From Ipomoea triloba (Eukaryota > Streptophyta > Magnoliopsida > Solanales > Convolvulaceae), in NCBI RefSeq assembly GCF_003576645.1, contig NC_044918.1:18360121-18424120 (forward strand): a DNA stretch of 64,000 bases. The letters run 5' to 3'. The notes beneath the pieces were generated by a model, which was given only the letters and a program-made list of their open reading frames with translations, was not told the DNA's origin and made no database searches. Shown here piece after piece: positions 44,189-56,428 of the stretch. The first letter of the stretch is position 1. Each line of letters starts with the position of its first letter. A program made the translations under genes and the position numbers.

Positions 44189-45547
44189 CTAAAGCTTCCA
44201 CTTTGCCACCATAAACTCCATCAAGTGGTGCCTATTACCACTGGTTACAGCATTGGCATTTTCAACGACGACTGAATTGAAACGAACCACCTCCAAGGCC
44301 TTGTCGAAGTGTACACCCTTAATCTCACGGTACTCCTTCCATGATACGGGGCGATACATGGTAAAATCACCGTCCTTGATCAGTTTGGGTGGCGATGAAA
44401 TGTTGACATCTATTTTCGGGCCAAAGAAATAGACAATGAAGATGCGGTGCTGGGCCTCGCTCACAATGGCCCGATGTACCACGCTTTTGAACTGGTCATT
44501 AGAGTATATCTGCAATAGGTCGCTGACGTTGACGACGATTGCATTGGAAATGGGCTCGACGTCGACCCATTTGAGATTGGGCCCATACACTTGGAGGCCT
44601 CGATTGGTGCTGTTTTGGTATAGCAAAGTTATAAGAGATGAGTCTGTGTGTGGGACCATGCCCAATGCGCGGGTTGGGTCCGGGCATCTCGGGTACGAGT
44701 TCAAATGAAAGAATGCTCCCGTGCTTTTGGGCTCAAACCATTCCACATCTTCACGAGATAGGCCCAATGATTTAAATATTAAAGAAGTTATCTTTACAGC
44801 CAGGCCCATCATTTGTTCTTGGTAATCCTCAATCACAGTGCTGAAACAAACAAATTAAAGCGTTTCAACAAATATATATAAAAAAATGATTACTTTTTAT
44901 ATATATTCATCTTGTTGAGTAGTAAAACATGTAATTCAACGATGGATATAGATTTTAAATTGAAACAGATATATTTATCATCTAAACAATCAATTATTAT
45001 TCACATATTACTTACCGCCGGCGCCTATCAATAAATCGATCACTAGTGCTATGCACGCCTGATGACTTTATAAAGACTTATGAGTATTTGAACATACATA
45101 CCAGAAAGGGGAGTAATCTTTGGGCCAAACCCGGCGTGCAAGCTCCAACGGCGATCCCGACAGGGTGAAACCTTCCATCCACATGAGAGTGTTAAAAGTG
45201 CGTGAAATGGGGATGATGCCGTAGCTGTTGGGGCTGTCCGGCGAGCGCAGAGTGAGGAGCTTCTCCTCCCTCGTCAAATCAAAGAAGCGGCGAGCCTGAT
45301 GCTCAATTTGGGCAAGAAGCTCCATTGGAATGCCGTGGTTGGTCACCTGAAAAACACCCCAATTTTCACAAGCCATTTTTATCTTCTCCACCGCTTGCGG
45401 GTCCTCAAGATCGATCAAGGGAACAGATTCCTCGCTTGAACAAGAGTTGTTGATGAGCCAGGTGTGGGTATCGGGAACTTGGACCACGTTTTTGAAATCC
45501 ATGGGGACCAGATGATCCAGCTCTGTTGGGCTCATGGTTACGTTCAA
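44189..45547 (-). CDS. GA3ox-like copy E, probably inactive
   Basis: Exons 45547-45102 and 44840-44189, intron 261 bp, join SPFC-TVIEDYQ; about 365 aa. It is the closest relative of copy D, and both flanks are almost identical. Iron ligands H213, D215 (VPHTDSS) and H271 (VVHRAIVS) remain. The R-x-S motif that holds the 2-oxoglutarate carboxylate reads R281-I-F283 (codon TTC at 44438-44440), whereas all sister copies have Ser. G-Y-G is S-Y-G. A 1-bp loss near 44233 moves the C-terminus into the alternative frame ending HHLMEFMVAKWKL, the same frame as copy A. The open frame is otherwise whole. Loss of this Ser usually weakens or abolishes co-substrate binding, so I infer a dead or altered enzyme. 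Confidence 0.85.
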
Positions 45548-45649
45548 AGCAGTGATAATCGAAGAGATCGAAAGGCGATATGATAATATATAGAAAAGTT
45601 GGCTGAGGGGTTAAGGAAAGAGGACCACTCATCACATTTTTCTCATTCA

Positions 45650-46203
45650 ACTCTTTCAATTATGTCCTTAAATTATTCATGTTTTTCAAATAAAGATACT
45701 TCTTTCGGCTACATTTTTACTCTTAAGTTAAGTCTTTAAAATTCAATTCGTTTTTCAAATACGCACACTTTTCTAAGTTATGCTCTTAAATTTTGTTTTT
45801 CAAATAAAAATATTTCTTAAATTATATATTGTCCCACCAACGATATTTCTTTCATTCTTTCAGTTACTTTTTTAAATTTCATTTTTCAAATAGTCTTTAA
45901 ATTTAATTTTTCAAATAATGATTTTTTAAAGTTACGATCTTATATTTTGTTTTTTCAAATAAAGATATTTCTTAAATTATATATTGTCCCTCCCACGAGA
46001 TTTTTATCAATCTTTCAGTTACATTCTTAAATTTCATTTTTCGAATAAAGAGACTATTTTCAATTATGTTCTTCAATTTCATTTTTCAAACAAGGATACC
46101 TTTTAAAGTTACAATATTAACTTTTGTTTTTCAAATAAAGGTATTACTTAAATTATATATTTTCTATCCCACATGAATTTTATCAATCCTTCAATTACAT
46201 TCT
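45650..46203. repeat. AT-rich minisatellite, block E
   Basis: Collinear with block D (30700-31090 and 32040-32215) but without the insertion of roughly 0.8-0.9 kb found there. Ends TTACATTCTTA at the MITE. Confidence 0.85.
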
Positions 46204-46385
46204 TACATGGCGTTTGGTTGGAATGGGTGAATTAGGGGGGAAAAGAATTGTAATTCAGTAGTTAATTACAAACTTTGTAGTTAATTAATTAGTTAATACT
46301 GTAATTGTTTTCAGTTTCAAAGTTTCAATCTTTTGCTGAGGTTAAGGTTCCATGTAAATAAGAGCCACATGTGACTATGTGAGAA

Positions 46386-46540
46386 TGAGCATCCGGTGGT
46401 CAAGTGGCATCCGGTATCCCGATTAACATTCTGGATGATGGGAGTGGGTTCGAACCTCAGTAGAGGTAACTGTTGACTCGTTGTGCTTCAGTAGGTTGAG
46501 AAAGTAGCTATGAACAGATACTACATTGTAACAGAGATTT
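46386..46540 (+). mobile_element. tRNA-derived SINE, complete copy
   Basis: Head GAGCATCCGGTGGTCAAGTG (A box within TGGTCAAGTGGC), then GGGTTCGAACCTCAGTAG (B box GGTTCGAACC), GTTGACTCGTTGTGCTTCAG, and tail GATACTACATTGTAACAGAG. About 155 bp, the least damaged member in the window. It is not a tRNA gene: no cloverleaf acceptor stem closes. Confidence 0.8.
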
Positions 46541-46871
46541 TCCAATTTCTTGTCTCCAGCCATAACCAGAGACGCAAGACTATTCGTATCCGGCCAAGAG
46601 AAATAGGTTGGGGTGGATTTGTTTGTAAAGTAAAATAATTATTTTATTTAAATTTATGAAAATAAAATTTTAATTTTTTAAAATGCGGTAACTTACACAT
46701 CAGCATATTACAAGGTCAACAAGTCATTTTAGGTTGAATTGCATGAATTTGTAGTGAACAAGTCATTTTAGGTTGAATGACATGAATTTGTGTTGTTCAG
46801 GAACCTAATTACAACTTTTTTTTTGTTTAAATTTTATTTTAATAAATTTAAATAAAATAATTGTTATTTAG

Positions 46872-46904
<33 letters not shown>

Positions 46905-46914
46905 ACCCCCACTC

Positions 46915-47062
46915 CTGCCTTCGTCTCCGACCCAGAGAAGAAGAATTCTAACCGCACCCTTTTCCTCCTCCTCGTTGCCATTGCCCTCTCATTCTCTGCC
47001 GCTCCAAGTTCTCACCTTTTCCAAGGTTCTATTTCCAAAATCCAACCCTTTCTAGTTAATTA
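46915..47062 (+). pseudogene. Captured host-gene fragment in a MITE
   Basis: A C/T-rich coding-like stretch (TCTCATTCTCTGCCGCTCC, CACCTTTTCCAAGGTTC, CCAACCCTTTCTAG) that recurs at 61488-61560. It looks like a piece of a 5' exon and intron border picked up by the element and copied with it. The source gene is not recognised. Confidence 0.4.
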
Positions 47063-47362
47063 ATTAGTATCTGTAAATCTGTATTGTTTTGGGTTTCAAA
47101 GTTTCAATCTTGTGCAGACGTTAAGATTCATATGTGAGGGTACGGTGAACATAGGCACAGATGTTTCCAATTTGTAGTCTCCAGTCTCTTCTTTCTCCAA
47201 CCATAACCATTGACCAGTCTCTTCGTATCCAATTTCGTTTTTCAAATAATTCTTTTTTTAATTTTCAGTTACGCTGCTAACTTTTGTATTTTTATGTTTT
47301 CAAACAAGATATTTCTATGTAACAGGGTCAATACTACTTTAAAAAAAATATTTCTTAAATTA

Positions 47363-47545
47363 TATTAGATAACACTTGTGGGAGATCGTTTAACGGGTCT
47401 CAATTTATGAGACGGGTTAGATCTTTGCTTAAATAAGTCGGATATTTAATTAACGGTTCGGATCTTTGACCTCATTAATTAAAGATATGACCCGCCTCAC
47501 TAATTGAGACTTATGAGACATTGAGACGGTCTCACACAAATTTTT
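47363..47545. mobile_element. Short MITE with GAGAC-rich inverted ends
   Basis: Left ACTTGTGGGAGATCGTTTAA and GGGTCTCAATTTATGAGACG; right, the inverted form GAGACGGTCTCACACAAATT. About 180 bp, non-coding; target duplication unclear. Confidence 0.55.
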
Positions 47546-47721
47546 GTCAATTATATATAATCCCTCTCACGAGATTTTTCACATTTTTTCAATTACGTTC
47601 TTTATTATCGCTTTTCAAATAAAGATAGTATTTTCAGTTACTTTCTTAAATATTATCGCTTGTATGTCTCGCGAAATCTTTTTCAATCTTTCAGGTACAT
47701 TCTTAAATTTTATTTTTCAAA

Positions 47722-48090
47722 AGAAAAAGTGTCAAATAAGCCACTGATGAACTTATTACTTTTGTGCAATTGGGTCATTGAACTTAAAAAGTGTGCAATT
47801 CAACCATTAAACAAGTAAAATATGTGCAATTAGACCATTTTTCTATTTTTTTTAAATTCAATTTGAATTTAAAACATTTCAATATTGACTCCCAACTAGT
47901 ATGGTAGAGGAAAATGCCACTCTTAATACATATATGTTCATAATATAATTGGATGTTAGCGAAAATTTTTTGTAAAAATGTTCCAATTGCACAAATTTTT
48001 ACTTGTTTGATGGTTCAATTGCACACTTTTTAAGTTCAGTGATCCAATTGCACAAAAGTAAGAAATTCAGTGGCCTATTTGACACTTTTC
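47722..48090. mobile_element. MULE-type foldback MITE with 9-bp target duplication
   Basis: Arms start GAAAAAGTGTCAAATAAGCC and end GGCCTATTTGACACTTTTC. TTTTTCAAA flanks both sides (47713-47721 and 48091-48099). It is 369 bp and inserted in a minisatellite unit. The copy at about 32400-32810 lacks its left arm tip. Confidence 0.85.
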
Positions 48091-48099
48091 TTTTTCAAA

Positions 48100-49060
48100 T
48101 AATGATACTTTTTTTTTTCAATTATGTTCATAATTTTAATTTTTTCAAATAAAGATATTTCTCAAAAAATATATATTTTCACCTCCCACGAGATTTTTCT
48201 CATTCTTTCTTCTTAAATTTCATTTTTCAAACAAATATATTTTTCTGAGTTACATTCTTAAATTTAGTTTTTTTTTCTCAAATAAAGATATATCTCAAAT
48301 TATATATTGTCCCTCCCACTGGATTTTTCTCATTCTTTCAGTTATTATTAAAATTTTATTTTTTAAATAAATATTCTTTTCAGTTGCGTTTTTAAATTTC
48401 ATAATTTAAATAAGGATATTTTTTAGTTGCGTTCTATTTTTCTAAAAAAAAAAAGAAGATATTTCTTAAATTATATTATCCCTCCCACGAGATATTTCTC
48501 ATTCTTTTAGTTACGTTACGTTCTTAAATTTTATTTTTTGAATAAAGATATTATTTTCAGTAACGTTCTTAAATTTTGTTTTTCAAATAAGGATACTTTT
48601 TTGAGTTACATTCTTAAATTTTGTTTTTTAAATAAAGATATTTTTCAAATTATATATTGTACCTCCCACGAGATTTTTCTAATTTTTTTCAATTAGGTTC
48701 TTAAATTTCATTTTTTCAAATAAAGATACTTTTTTTCAATTCCGTTATTAAATTTTATTTTTCAAATAAAGATATTTATAAAATTATATATTTTCTCTCC
48801 CAAGAGATATTTATCATTCATTTAGTTACGTTCTTTTTTTTTTTCCAAATAAATATATTCTTTCAGTTTTTTTTAATACTACTAACTCTATTACAATGCA
48901 GTATCTGTTCATAACTACTTTCTCAACTCGAACCCACCACCTCCCGTATAAAGGGAAGGGTTTGATGCCACTGGACTACTTTCAGTTACATTCTGAAATT
49001 TTGTTTTTCAAATAAAGATACTTTTTAAACTTACTCTTTAAGAAAGGAAAATGCTTTTAC
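48100..49060. repeat. AT-rich minisatellite array, distal to block E
   Basis: Mainly the 88-bp variant (CCTCCCACGAGATTTTTCTC between units). A truncated SINE interrupts it. Confidence 0.85.
48868..48985 (-). mobile_element. SINE, internally deleted
   Basis: T-tract, tail CTATTACAATGCAGTATCTG, then head-side GAACCCACCACCTCCCG and GATGCCACTGGACTAC. Confidence 0.6.
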
Positions 49061-49636
49061 CGCTCCTAATTTTTCTGTTTCTAAATTTTCTAAATCACTT
49101 ATCTTATGATCATTGAGAGTCATGAATTAACGGATCCCACCAACTTTTAATGGAAAAGTAATGCAAACAATTAAACAATACCATGTTAGGAAGGAAACTA
49201 TGGAGGAAAAAAATTCTAGGGGTGAATAACAAAACTCTTTAAGAAACTATCTTTTAATGAAGTGATTTTCTTTGCTCTTCTTAGAGAAATATTTTAGTTT
49301 TGAAATTTGAAATTGATTTCCTTCTATAGTTTATTCTAATTACAATTAAAATTTTAATATATAGATAGAATAACTTTTATTATGTAAATTTCGTAAATAG
49401 TCAAATAAATATATATATGGAATATTATAATCTTCTGTATTTTATTATTATATAAATTTCGTAAAAAGTCAAATTAATATGTATAGAATATTATAATCTT
49501 CTATATTTTATTGCATAAATTTCATAAACAGTCAAATTAATATATAGTCGCGTACAATATTATAATATTCATGAGTATTATAGCTTAATATTATAAGATG
49601 TCAATTATGATAATATTGTTGAAGAGCATCTAAATT

Positions 49637-49680
<44 letters not shown>

Positions 49681-50023
49681 TATAGAGAGAGAGAGGTTAT
49701 TATCCTGGTGCACACTAATGGTATTATGCGAAAGTGTGCATCCATCTGGTGCACTGATGCTGATTTGATCGAATGGCCCACCTAATTTCTGCCTGTCATT
49801 GCGTGCACCTTACTCCATAGCACTTGGAGACACTCGACGTAGTTCGACTACGGCCTAAAAAACGACCTCCTAAGATCACGCTGCATTGCCACGTGACTAT
49901 ATTATCAATGTTGCGGCCCACACGTGCACGCCTAACACCCTCGCAACATGAATGCACAGGATTCACACGAAAGCCCAAGTTCACATATGAACCCCTTTCT
50001 ATATATATATGTGTATGTATATG

Positions 50024-50097
<74 letters not shown>

Positions 50098-50137
50098 TAT
50101 AGGATTTGGATCCAGTAAGATCACCTTAATTAGACGA

Positions 50138-50176
<39 letters not shown>
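49061..50176. other. AT-rich spacer with (TA)n/(GA)n microsatellites
   Basis: No gene. (TA)n then (GA)n at 49637-49694, a (TA)n of about 35 units at 50025-50093 and another at 50143-50176. The stretch 49695-49985 with GTGCACACTAATGG and TGGTGCACTGATG resembles an end of another TIR element. Confidence 0.5.
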
Positions 50177-50180
<4 letters not shown>

Positions 50181-50218
50181 ATTTGGATCCAGTAAGATCA
50201 CCTTAATTAGACGAGATT
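50101..50218. repeat. Duplicated TIR-element terminus in a (TA)n tract
   Basis: AGGATTTGGATCCAGTAAGA and TCACCTTAATTAGACGAGA occur at 50100-50142 and again at 50177-50218 on either side of a (TA)n run. The second copy continues into the element body. The first is an isolated tip. Confidence 0.75.
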
Positions 50219-50490
50219 GTGAGATTAGATCGGTCATCAATTATTTTTTTAATGGTTCAGATTTGATGTAGGTTTTAGATTATTTTAAGTAATTAATGGT
50301 ATAGAGAGGGTTGTTCAGTCTTTACTTTTTGGTTAATTTATTACCCATTTTAAATTAGGTATTATTTAGTAGTTGTTTCCTTATGCGATTGGTATTCATA
50401 AAAGATGCATCCAATCGTCTCTGTCTTCCGTATATTGTTTATCCGTGATGAAACCAGACGCCATCTGTGTGTGCATACCAAAACATCTCC

Positions 50491-51665
50491 ATGGCAGGCT
50501 CTTCTTCCAGGCGGTCCAAGCGGCTTAGGATTAGTTCGTCCGGTGGTGTTCAGGTATTTCGATTTTAACTTGATTTTTTTTATTCGTTTATATGTTGTTT
50601 TGGGAGGTATTTTTTATTTTTTTGGTTGGGTTTTTGTCCGATTTTGGATTTGGACAGTGGGGTTTTCGCGGTGGGTGTTGTGGTGTCTTACGGGCGTTGT
50701 GCGGCGGTTGGTGTTGTTTTTCGGCGTTGCGGCGGCAGTGTGGGTGGGTTGGGGTGTTTGTGGTGCGGACTATGGTTTTTTGTTTTGTTTTTTTTTTTTG
50801 TTTTTGTTTTCTTTTTTCTGGTTTAGGTTTTTTGCTTCCAATGTTGGGTGTGTACAGATGGCAGCGAGAGGCTGGGGTAGGGGTCTGTGTAGTTCCTGAT
50901 TTTTTTTTGAATACATTACACAGTAATAGTGAAATAATATTTTTCTTTTTCATTTGATTAATGTTTCTTTGTCTTTGCAGCAATGTGAGTAAAGAAGCAT
51001 AATTTTAATTAGTTTTTATTGATTTGCAGCAATGTTTGATAGTTAGTTTCTTTTTGGGGCTTTATTTTTTTTAACAAAAAATTTTCCCCATTGTTTATAG
51101 CATTTGATAATGCGGGTGGGTGTGTGGCAGTGTGTGTGTCAATGTCGGTGGGTGCGTTATTGGTTTCCAAGCTGTGGTGTTGGTGTGTGTGGGGCAGTGT
51201 TGGTGGGTGTGTGCATGAATAGGTTCACTTTGTATTGTATATAGGTAAATTAGAGCTATTAATATAAAATTTATTGATGAATTTTATTCTAAATCATGCT
51301 ATTTACATCTATCTTAATTTAATTATACTTCTTCAGTTTATAAATGTGTGCGCTGAGTATGAATGTGTATTTGATTTTATTTGTTTTGTTCTTTTGTGGT
51401 TGATGGTGCATTTTACCTTGTTGTATTGGTCTTATCTGTATGTGTATTGGTGTTGTTTTTAAACTTTGTTTCAGATTAACTGATCTGTGCGTTTTCATCA
51501 TTTTTTTTCTTTTTGTAGTATGATTTGCTCTCGGTATTCTTCGAGGATGTCGGGTTCCCTGCTTTAGATATAAAGGTCAAACAGTTAAAGCCTAGACGTC
51601 TCCACATTTCATGGCGCTTCCTTCTTGGGATTGTGATATTCGAAGGGGTGATGCACGGTGTTTGA
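50491..51665 (+). CDS. Possible two-exon small ORF inside the TIR element
   Basis: ATG 50491 opens MAGSSSRRSKRLRISSSGGV-Q up to a donor at 50554 (CAG-GTATTT). After a T/G-rich intron, TTTTGTAG precedes exon 51519-51665 reading YDLLSVFFEDVGFPALDIK in the same phase and stopping at TGA 51663. The total would be 69 aa with a basic, nuclear-signal-like start. The intron has other possible acceptors (TTTGCAG near 50980), so the structure is tentative. No family recognised. A second copy of exon 2 at 52995-53141 lies in the suspect duplication. Confidence 0.3.
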
Positions 51666-53723
51666 TTGTTTTAAGTGTGTAGTTCTTGCAAGAAATTTCC
51701 TGCTTTATGTTTGTTGTTATATGGGGGAATTGTTGTATTTTTATAATGTATCAAAATTATTTATTCGTGTTGGGGTGTGCGGGACAGACTTGGTCAGTAA
51801 AATGCACACGCTGTAAACCACACATGCACACACTTTCATGTTAGAACCACTAAATATTAACTGTTGAATGTTGGTTAGTAGGTTGGTTATAGTCCATTTT
51901 CTTAATTTATTTATTATCTTAGTTTCTTTTGTAACAAACGTCATATGCACCCACACAAGAATAAATCAAACTTTGTACTCGTTTACGTTCAGCAAAATGC
52001 ACACAGCTTCACTAGCGTTTGCACACGCATGTGGTAGTAGACATATTAAAAATTAAGCGGGTAGAATAATGATTAGTACTATGCACCCACTTGACTCAGT
52101 AAATGCAAACACATTCATGAAATTCTAAAATGTTTCAATCACGATGCAAAAAATTCAAAGGAATACGGTTTATCGCTATAAATGAAGTTCAATCCCTATG
52201 AATTATTAAATTAAACGTCTTGATATGTGTGTGTGGGGGGGGGGGGGNTGGTTTTTTGTTTTGTTTTTTTTTTTTGTTTTTGTTTTCTTTTTTCTGGTTT
52301 AGGTTTTTTGCTTCCAATGTTGGGTGTGTACAGATGGCAGCGAGAGGCTGGGGTAGGGGTCTGTGTAGTTCCTGATTTTTTTTTGAATACATTACACAGT
52401 AATAGTGAAATAATATTTTTCTTTTTCATTTGATTAATGTTTCTTTGTCTTTGCAGCAATGTGAGTAAAGAAGCATAATTTTAATTAGTTTTTATTGATT
52501 TGCAGCAATGTTTGATAGTTAGTTTCTTTTTGGGGCTTTATTTTTTTTAACAAAAAATTTTCCCCATTGTTTATAGCATTTGATAATGCGGGTGGGTGTG
52601 TGGCAGTGTGTGTGTCAATGTCGGTGGGTGCGTTATTGGTTTCCAAGCTGTGGTGTTGGTGTGTGTGGGGCAGTGTTGGTGGGTGTGTGCATGAATAGGT
52701 TCACTTTGTATTGTATATAGGTAAATTAGAGCTATTAATATAAAATTTATTGATGAATTTTATTCTAAATCATGCTATTTACATCTATCTTAATTTAATT
52801 ATACTTCTTCAGTTTATAAATGTGTGCGCTGAGTATGAATGTGTATTTGATTTTATTTGTTTTGTTCTTTTGTGGTTGATGGTGCATTTTACCTTGTTGT
52901 ATTGGTCTTATCTGTATGTGTATTGGTGTTGTTTTTAAACTTTGTTTCAGATTAACTGATCTGTGCGTTTTCATCATTTTTTTTCTTTTTGTAGTATGAT
53001 TTGCTCTCGGTATTCTTCGAGGATGTCGGGTTCCCTGCTTTAGATATAAAGGTCAAACAGTTAAAGCCTAGACGTCTCCACATTTCATGGCGCTTCCTTC
53101 TTGGGATTGTGATATTCGAAGGGGTGATGCACGGTGTTTGATTGTTTTAAGTGTGTAGTTCTTGCAAGAAATTTCCTGCTTTATGTTTGTTGTTATATGG
53201 GGGAATTGTTGTATTTTTATAATGTATCAAAATTATTTATTCGTGTTGGGGTGTGCGGGACAGACTTGGTCAGTAAAATGCACACGCTGTAAACCACACA
53301 TGCACACACTTTCATGTTAGAACCACTAAATATTAACTGTTGAATGTTGGTTAGTAGGTTGGTTATAGTCCATTTTCTTAATTTATTTATTATCTTAGTT
53401 TCTTTTGTAACAAACGTCATATGCACCCACACAAGAATAAATCAAACTTTGTACTCGTTTACGTTCAGCAAAATGCACACAGCTTCACTAGCGTTTGCAC
53501 ACGCATGTGGTAGTAGACATATTAAAAATTAAGCGGGTAGAATAATGATTAGTACTATGCACCCACTTGACTCAGTAAATGCAAACACATTCATGAAATT
53601 CTAAAATGTTTCAATCACGATGCAAAAAATTCAAAGGAATACGGTTTATCGCTATAAATGAAGTTCAATCCCTATGAATTATTAAATTAAACGTCTTGAT
53701 ATGTGTGTGTGGGGGGGGGGGGG
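50773..53723. repeat. 1,475-bp direct repeat, probable assembly artefact (left pair)
   Basis: 50773-52247 equals 52249-53723 at a constant offset of 1,476 with no indel seen. The first ends in 13 G and an N (52248), the second in 13 G and an N (53724). Identical, non-coding and bordered by gaps, it is most simply an overlap between two contigs that was not merged. Confidence 0.85.
52248..52248. other. Assembly gap (single N after 13 G)
   Basis: Ambiguous base at the junction between the left contig and the bridging contig. Confidence 0.95.
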
Positions 53724-53724
53724 N
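53724..53724. other. Assembly gap (single N between two 13-G runs)
   Basis: Unresolved poly-G in the middle of the bridging contig. Confidence 0.95.
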
Positions 53725-54750
53725 GGGGGGGGGGGGGTAACTCCTAATTTGCACTCGCGCCAATTAGGCTCATAAATATTCCTACAGAATTATGCACACA
53801 CCTGAACTCACAAAACATGCACAACCAACAATTCACGCTGGTCCACACCCACGACTAATGTTCCTACAGAATTGTGCACACACCCAAACTCACAAATGCT
53901 CACACCTACAGTTCCCATTATAATCAAAAGTACCGCGATAAAAAAAAAGATGTCAACTTATTCATTGACTTGTCATTATTTTGCGTGTATTACGGTAGTC
54001 ATATGCACACTGTTTGCAATAAACAAACGTTGTTGATCATGTGTGTGTGATAAAATATTCTCATGAACATGGAATGAACACTACACCGTTGAAATGCACC
54101 TAATACACTCCAATCAAAGTTGCACCAACCACCAAGACTGTGTGCACACACGCTAAAAGAGGGCACATGTTAGAGTACTGTTCCAACAGGCTTTCGCACA
54201 CACCTAACTCCATGAACGCACACACCTACGAACCAAAAATAAATAAAAATTTCAGACGGAACTTACTGGCAATGTTGTCCGCCATTACCGCGTCTAGACG
54301 TCTAATATCCTTTCTTTATTTTTCTCACTATTTTTTTGGTTAATACCACACAAAGAAACAAAAAAGTATATAATGGGTTACCATGATTAGGATTCCTTAA
54401 TATATGGAAATTATTATATTTCATTTATTTCCATTATCAAATTACAATTCCATCCTTTTGAATTAATTTTGTCCTAATATAAATGATATTTTGAATATCA
54501 ATTCTAACCATTCATTCCAATTTTATAGATGGTTGAGATGGGATCTCATGATCTCATCTAATATGGTGATCTCATTGGATCATCTAATATGGTGATCTCA
54601 TATATATATATGTATGTATATGTATATATGTGTATGTATATATGTGTATGTATATATATGTATATGTGTATGTATATATGTGTATGTATATATAATATAT
54701 ATACATACACATATATACATACACATATACATATATATACATACACATAT

Positions 54751-55401
54751 TGATAGCGTAAATGTAAACGGGTCTACGATTACGCTACGAATACGTGTGT
54801 TACGTGTGGTGAAGGATGTCGCTTGGCCGGTCAATCGGTCGGTCTACCGGTTAACGACTGAGCGGTAAGAAGCTATGTCGCTCTACGGGTGACGAACAGT
54901 AACAAGGAGAGAACAAGAGAGACGAATGAGCAAATCACAAGTGTATTAGTGTAGTACTGATGAGTCCTCCTAGTGAGGGGAATGGCCCCTATATTTATAC
55001 AAAGTGGATTTACTATGCACATGGTGTCTGATATGCAAGTGGAGGGCATATTTGCATGGGCTGAATAGTCACTCCGCAAAATGCGCATTGGTTTGCTCGA
55101 AGTGGTTGAGTTACTCGAGGTGAAGAAAACACGGATCCCTTGTTCCTGAAAAGTTGTCGGTCGTCACATCAAGCTATTGTTGCGCTCGTGAGCCTCCAAT
55201 CTACAAGGTGTGTTGCTTCCAATCATGCGGCCGGACCGGTTGGGTGACCGTCTACGGACCGGTGGAGTGACCGTCGACGGACCGATTGGGTGACCGTTGA
55301 CGGACAGGTGATTTACGGACCGACTAGTACATGTGCATGTTGCTTCCGATCATGCGGTTGGGTGACCGTCGAGGGTGACCGTCGACGGACCGATTGGGTG
55401 A
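54751..55401. repeat. Truncated second image of the solo LTR
   Basis: Same sequence as 56429-57079; cut by the gap at 55402. Confidence 0.8.
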
Positions 55402-55402
55402 N
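55402..55402. other. Assembly gap (single N before 13 G)
   Basis: Junction between the bridging contig and the right contig. Confidence 0.95.
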
Positions 55403-56428
55403 GGGGGGGGGGGGGTAACTCCTAATTTGCACTCGCGCCAATTAGGCTCATAAATATTCCTACAGAATTATGCACACACCTGAACTCACAAAACATGCAC
55501 AACCAACAATTCACGCTGGTCCACACCCACGACTAATGTTCCTACAGAATTGTGCACACACCCAAACTCACAAATGCTCACACCTACAGTTCCCATTATA
55601 ATCAAAAGTACCGCGATAAAAAAAAAGATGTCAACTTATTCATTGACTTGTCATTATTTTGCGTGTATTACGGTAGTCATATGCACACTGTTTGCAATAA
55701 ACAAACGTTGTTGATCATGTGTGTGTGATAAAATATTCTCATGAACATGGAATGAACACTACACCGTTGAAATGCACCTAATACACTCCAATCAAAGTTG
55801 CACCAACCACCAAGACTGTGTGCACACACGCTAAAAGAGGGCACATGTTAGAGTACTGTTCCAACAGGCTTTCGCACACACCTAACTCCATGAACGCACA
55901 CACCTACGAACCAAAAATAAATAAAAATTTCAGACGGAACTTACTGGCAATGTTGTCCGCCATTACCGCGTCTAGACGTCTAATATCCTTTCTTTATTTT
56001 TCTCACTATTTTTTTGGTTAATACCACACAAAGAAACAAAAAAGTATATAATGGGTTACCATGATTAGGATTCCTTAATATATGGAAATTATTATATTTC
56101 ATTTATTTCCATTATCAAATTACAATTCCATCCTTTTGAATTAATTTTGTCCTAATATAAATGATATTTTGAATATCAATTCTAACCATTCATTCCAATT
56201 TTATAGATGGTTGAGATGGGATCTCATGATCTCATCTAATATGGTGATCTCATTGGATCATCTAATATGGTGATCTCATATATATATATGTATGTATATG
56301 TATATATGTGTATGTATATATGTGTATGTATATATATGTATATGTGTATGTATATATGTGTATGTATATATAATATATATACATACACATATATACATAC
56401 ACATATACATATATATACATACACATAT

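Larger units (their letters stand above)
46204..47250. mobile_element. PIF/Harbinger-like MITE, 5' part with captured DNA, block E
   Basis: Starts CATGGCGTTTGGTTGGAATG. It carries a SINE insertion, a run of about 33 A (46871-46902) and two versions of the captured segment with GTTTCAAAGTTTCAATCTT. The distal inverted repeat is missing. Confidence 0.55.
50178..54600. mobile_element. TIR element in (TA)n DNA (length inflated by assembly)
   Basis: The left end GGATCCAGTAAGATCACC matches, inverted, the right end GGTGATCTCATTGGATC near 54575. Homology continues inwards for about 40 bp (ATTAGACGAGAT against ATCTCATCTAAT). The interior is T/G-rich and holds a possible small two-exon ORF. The right end also appears at about 56250 because of the apparent sequence duplication. 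The superfamily is uncertain. Confidence 0.55.

Noticed and set aside
46386..46540. tRNA gene suggested by A and B boxes
   Set aside because: No cloverleaf and no acceptor stem; multiple dispersed copies with a common tail show a SINE.
50405..50957. Long plus-strand frames rich in Phe, Val and Cys
   Set aside because: T/G-rich intron-like DNA with frames open by composition only; the minus strand is also open.
52235..55415. Poly-G runs as G-quadruplex or telomere-like signals
   Set aside because: Each is exactly 13 G beside an N at repeat borders, so an assembly or sequencing artefact is likelier.
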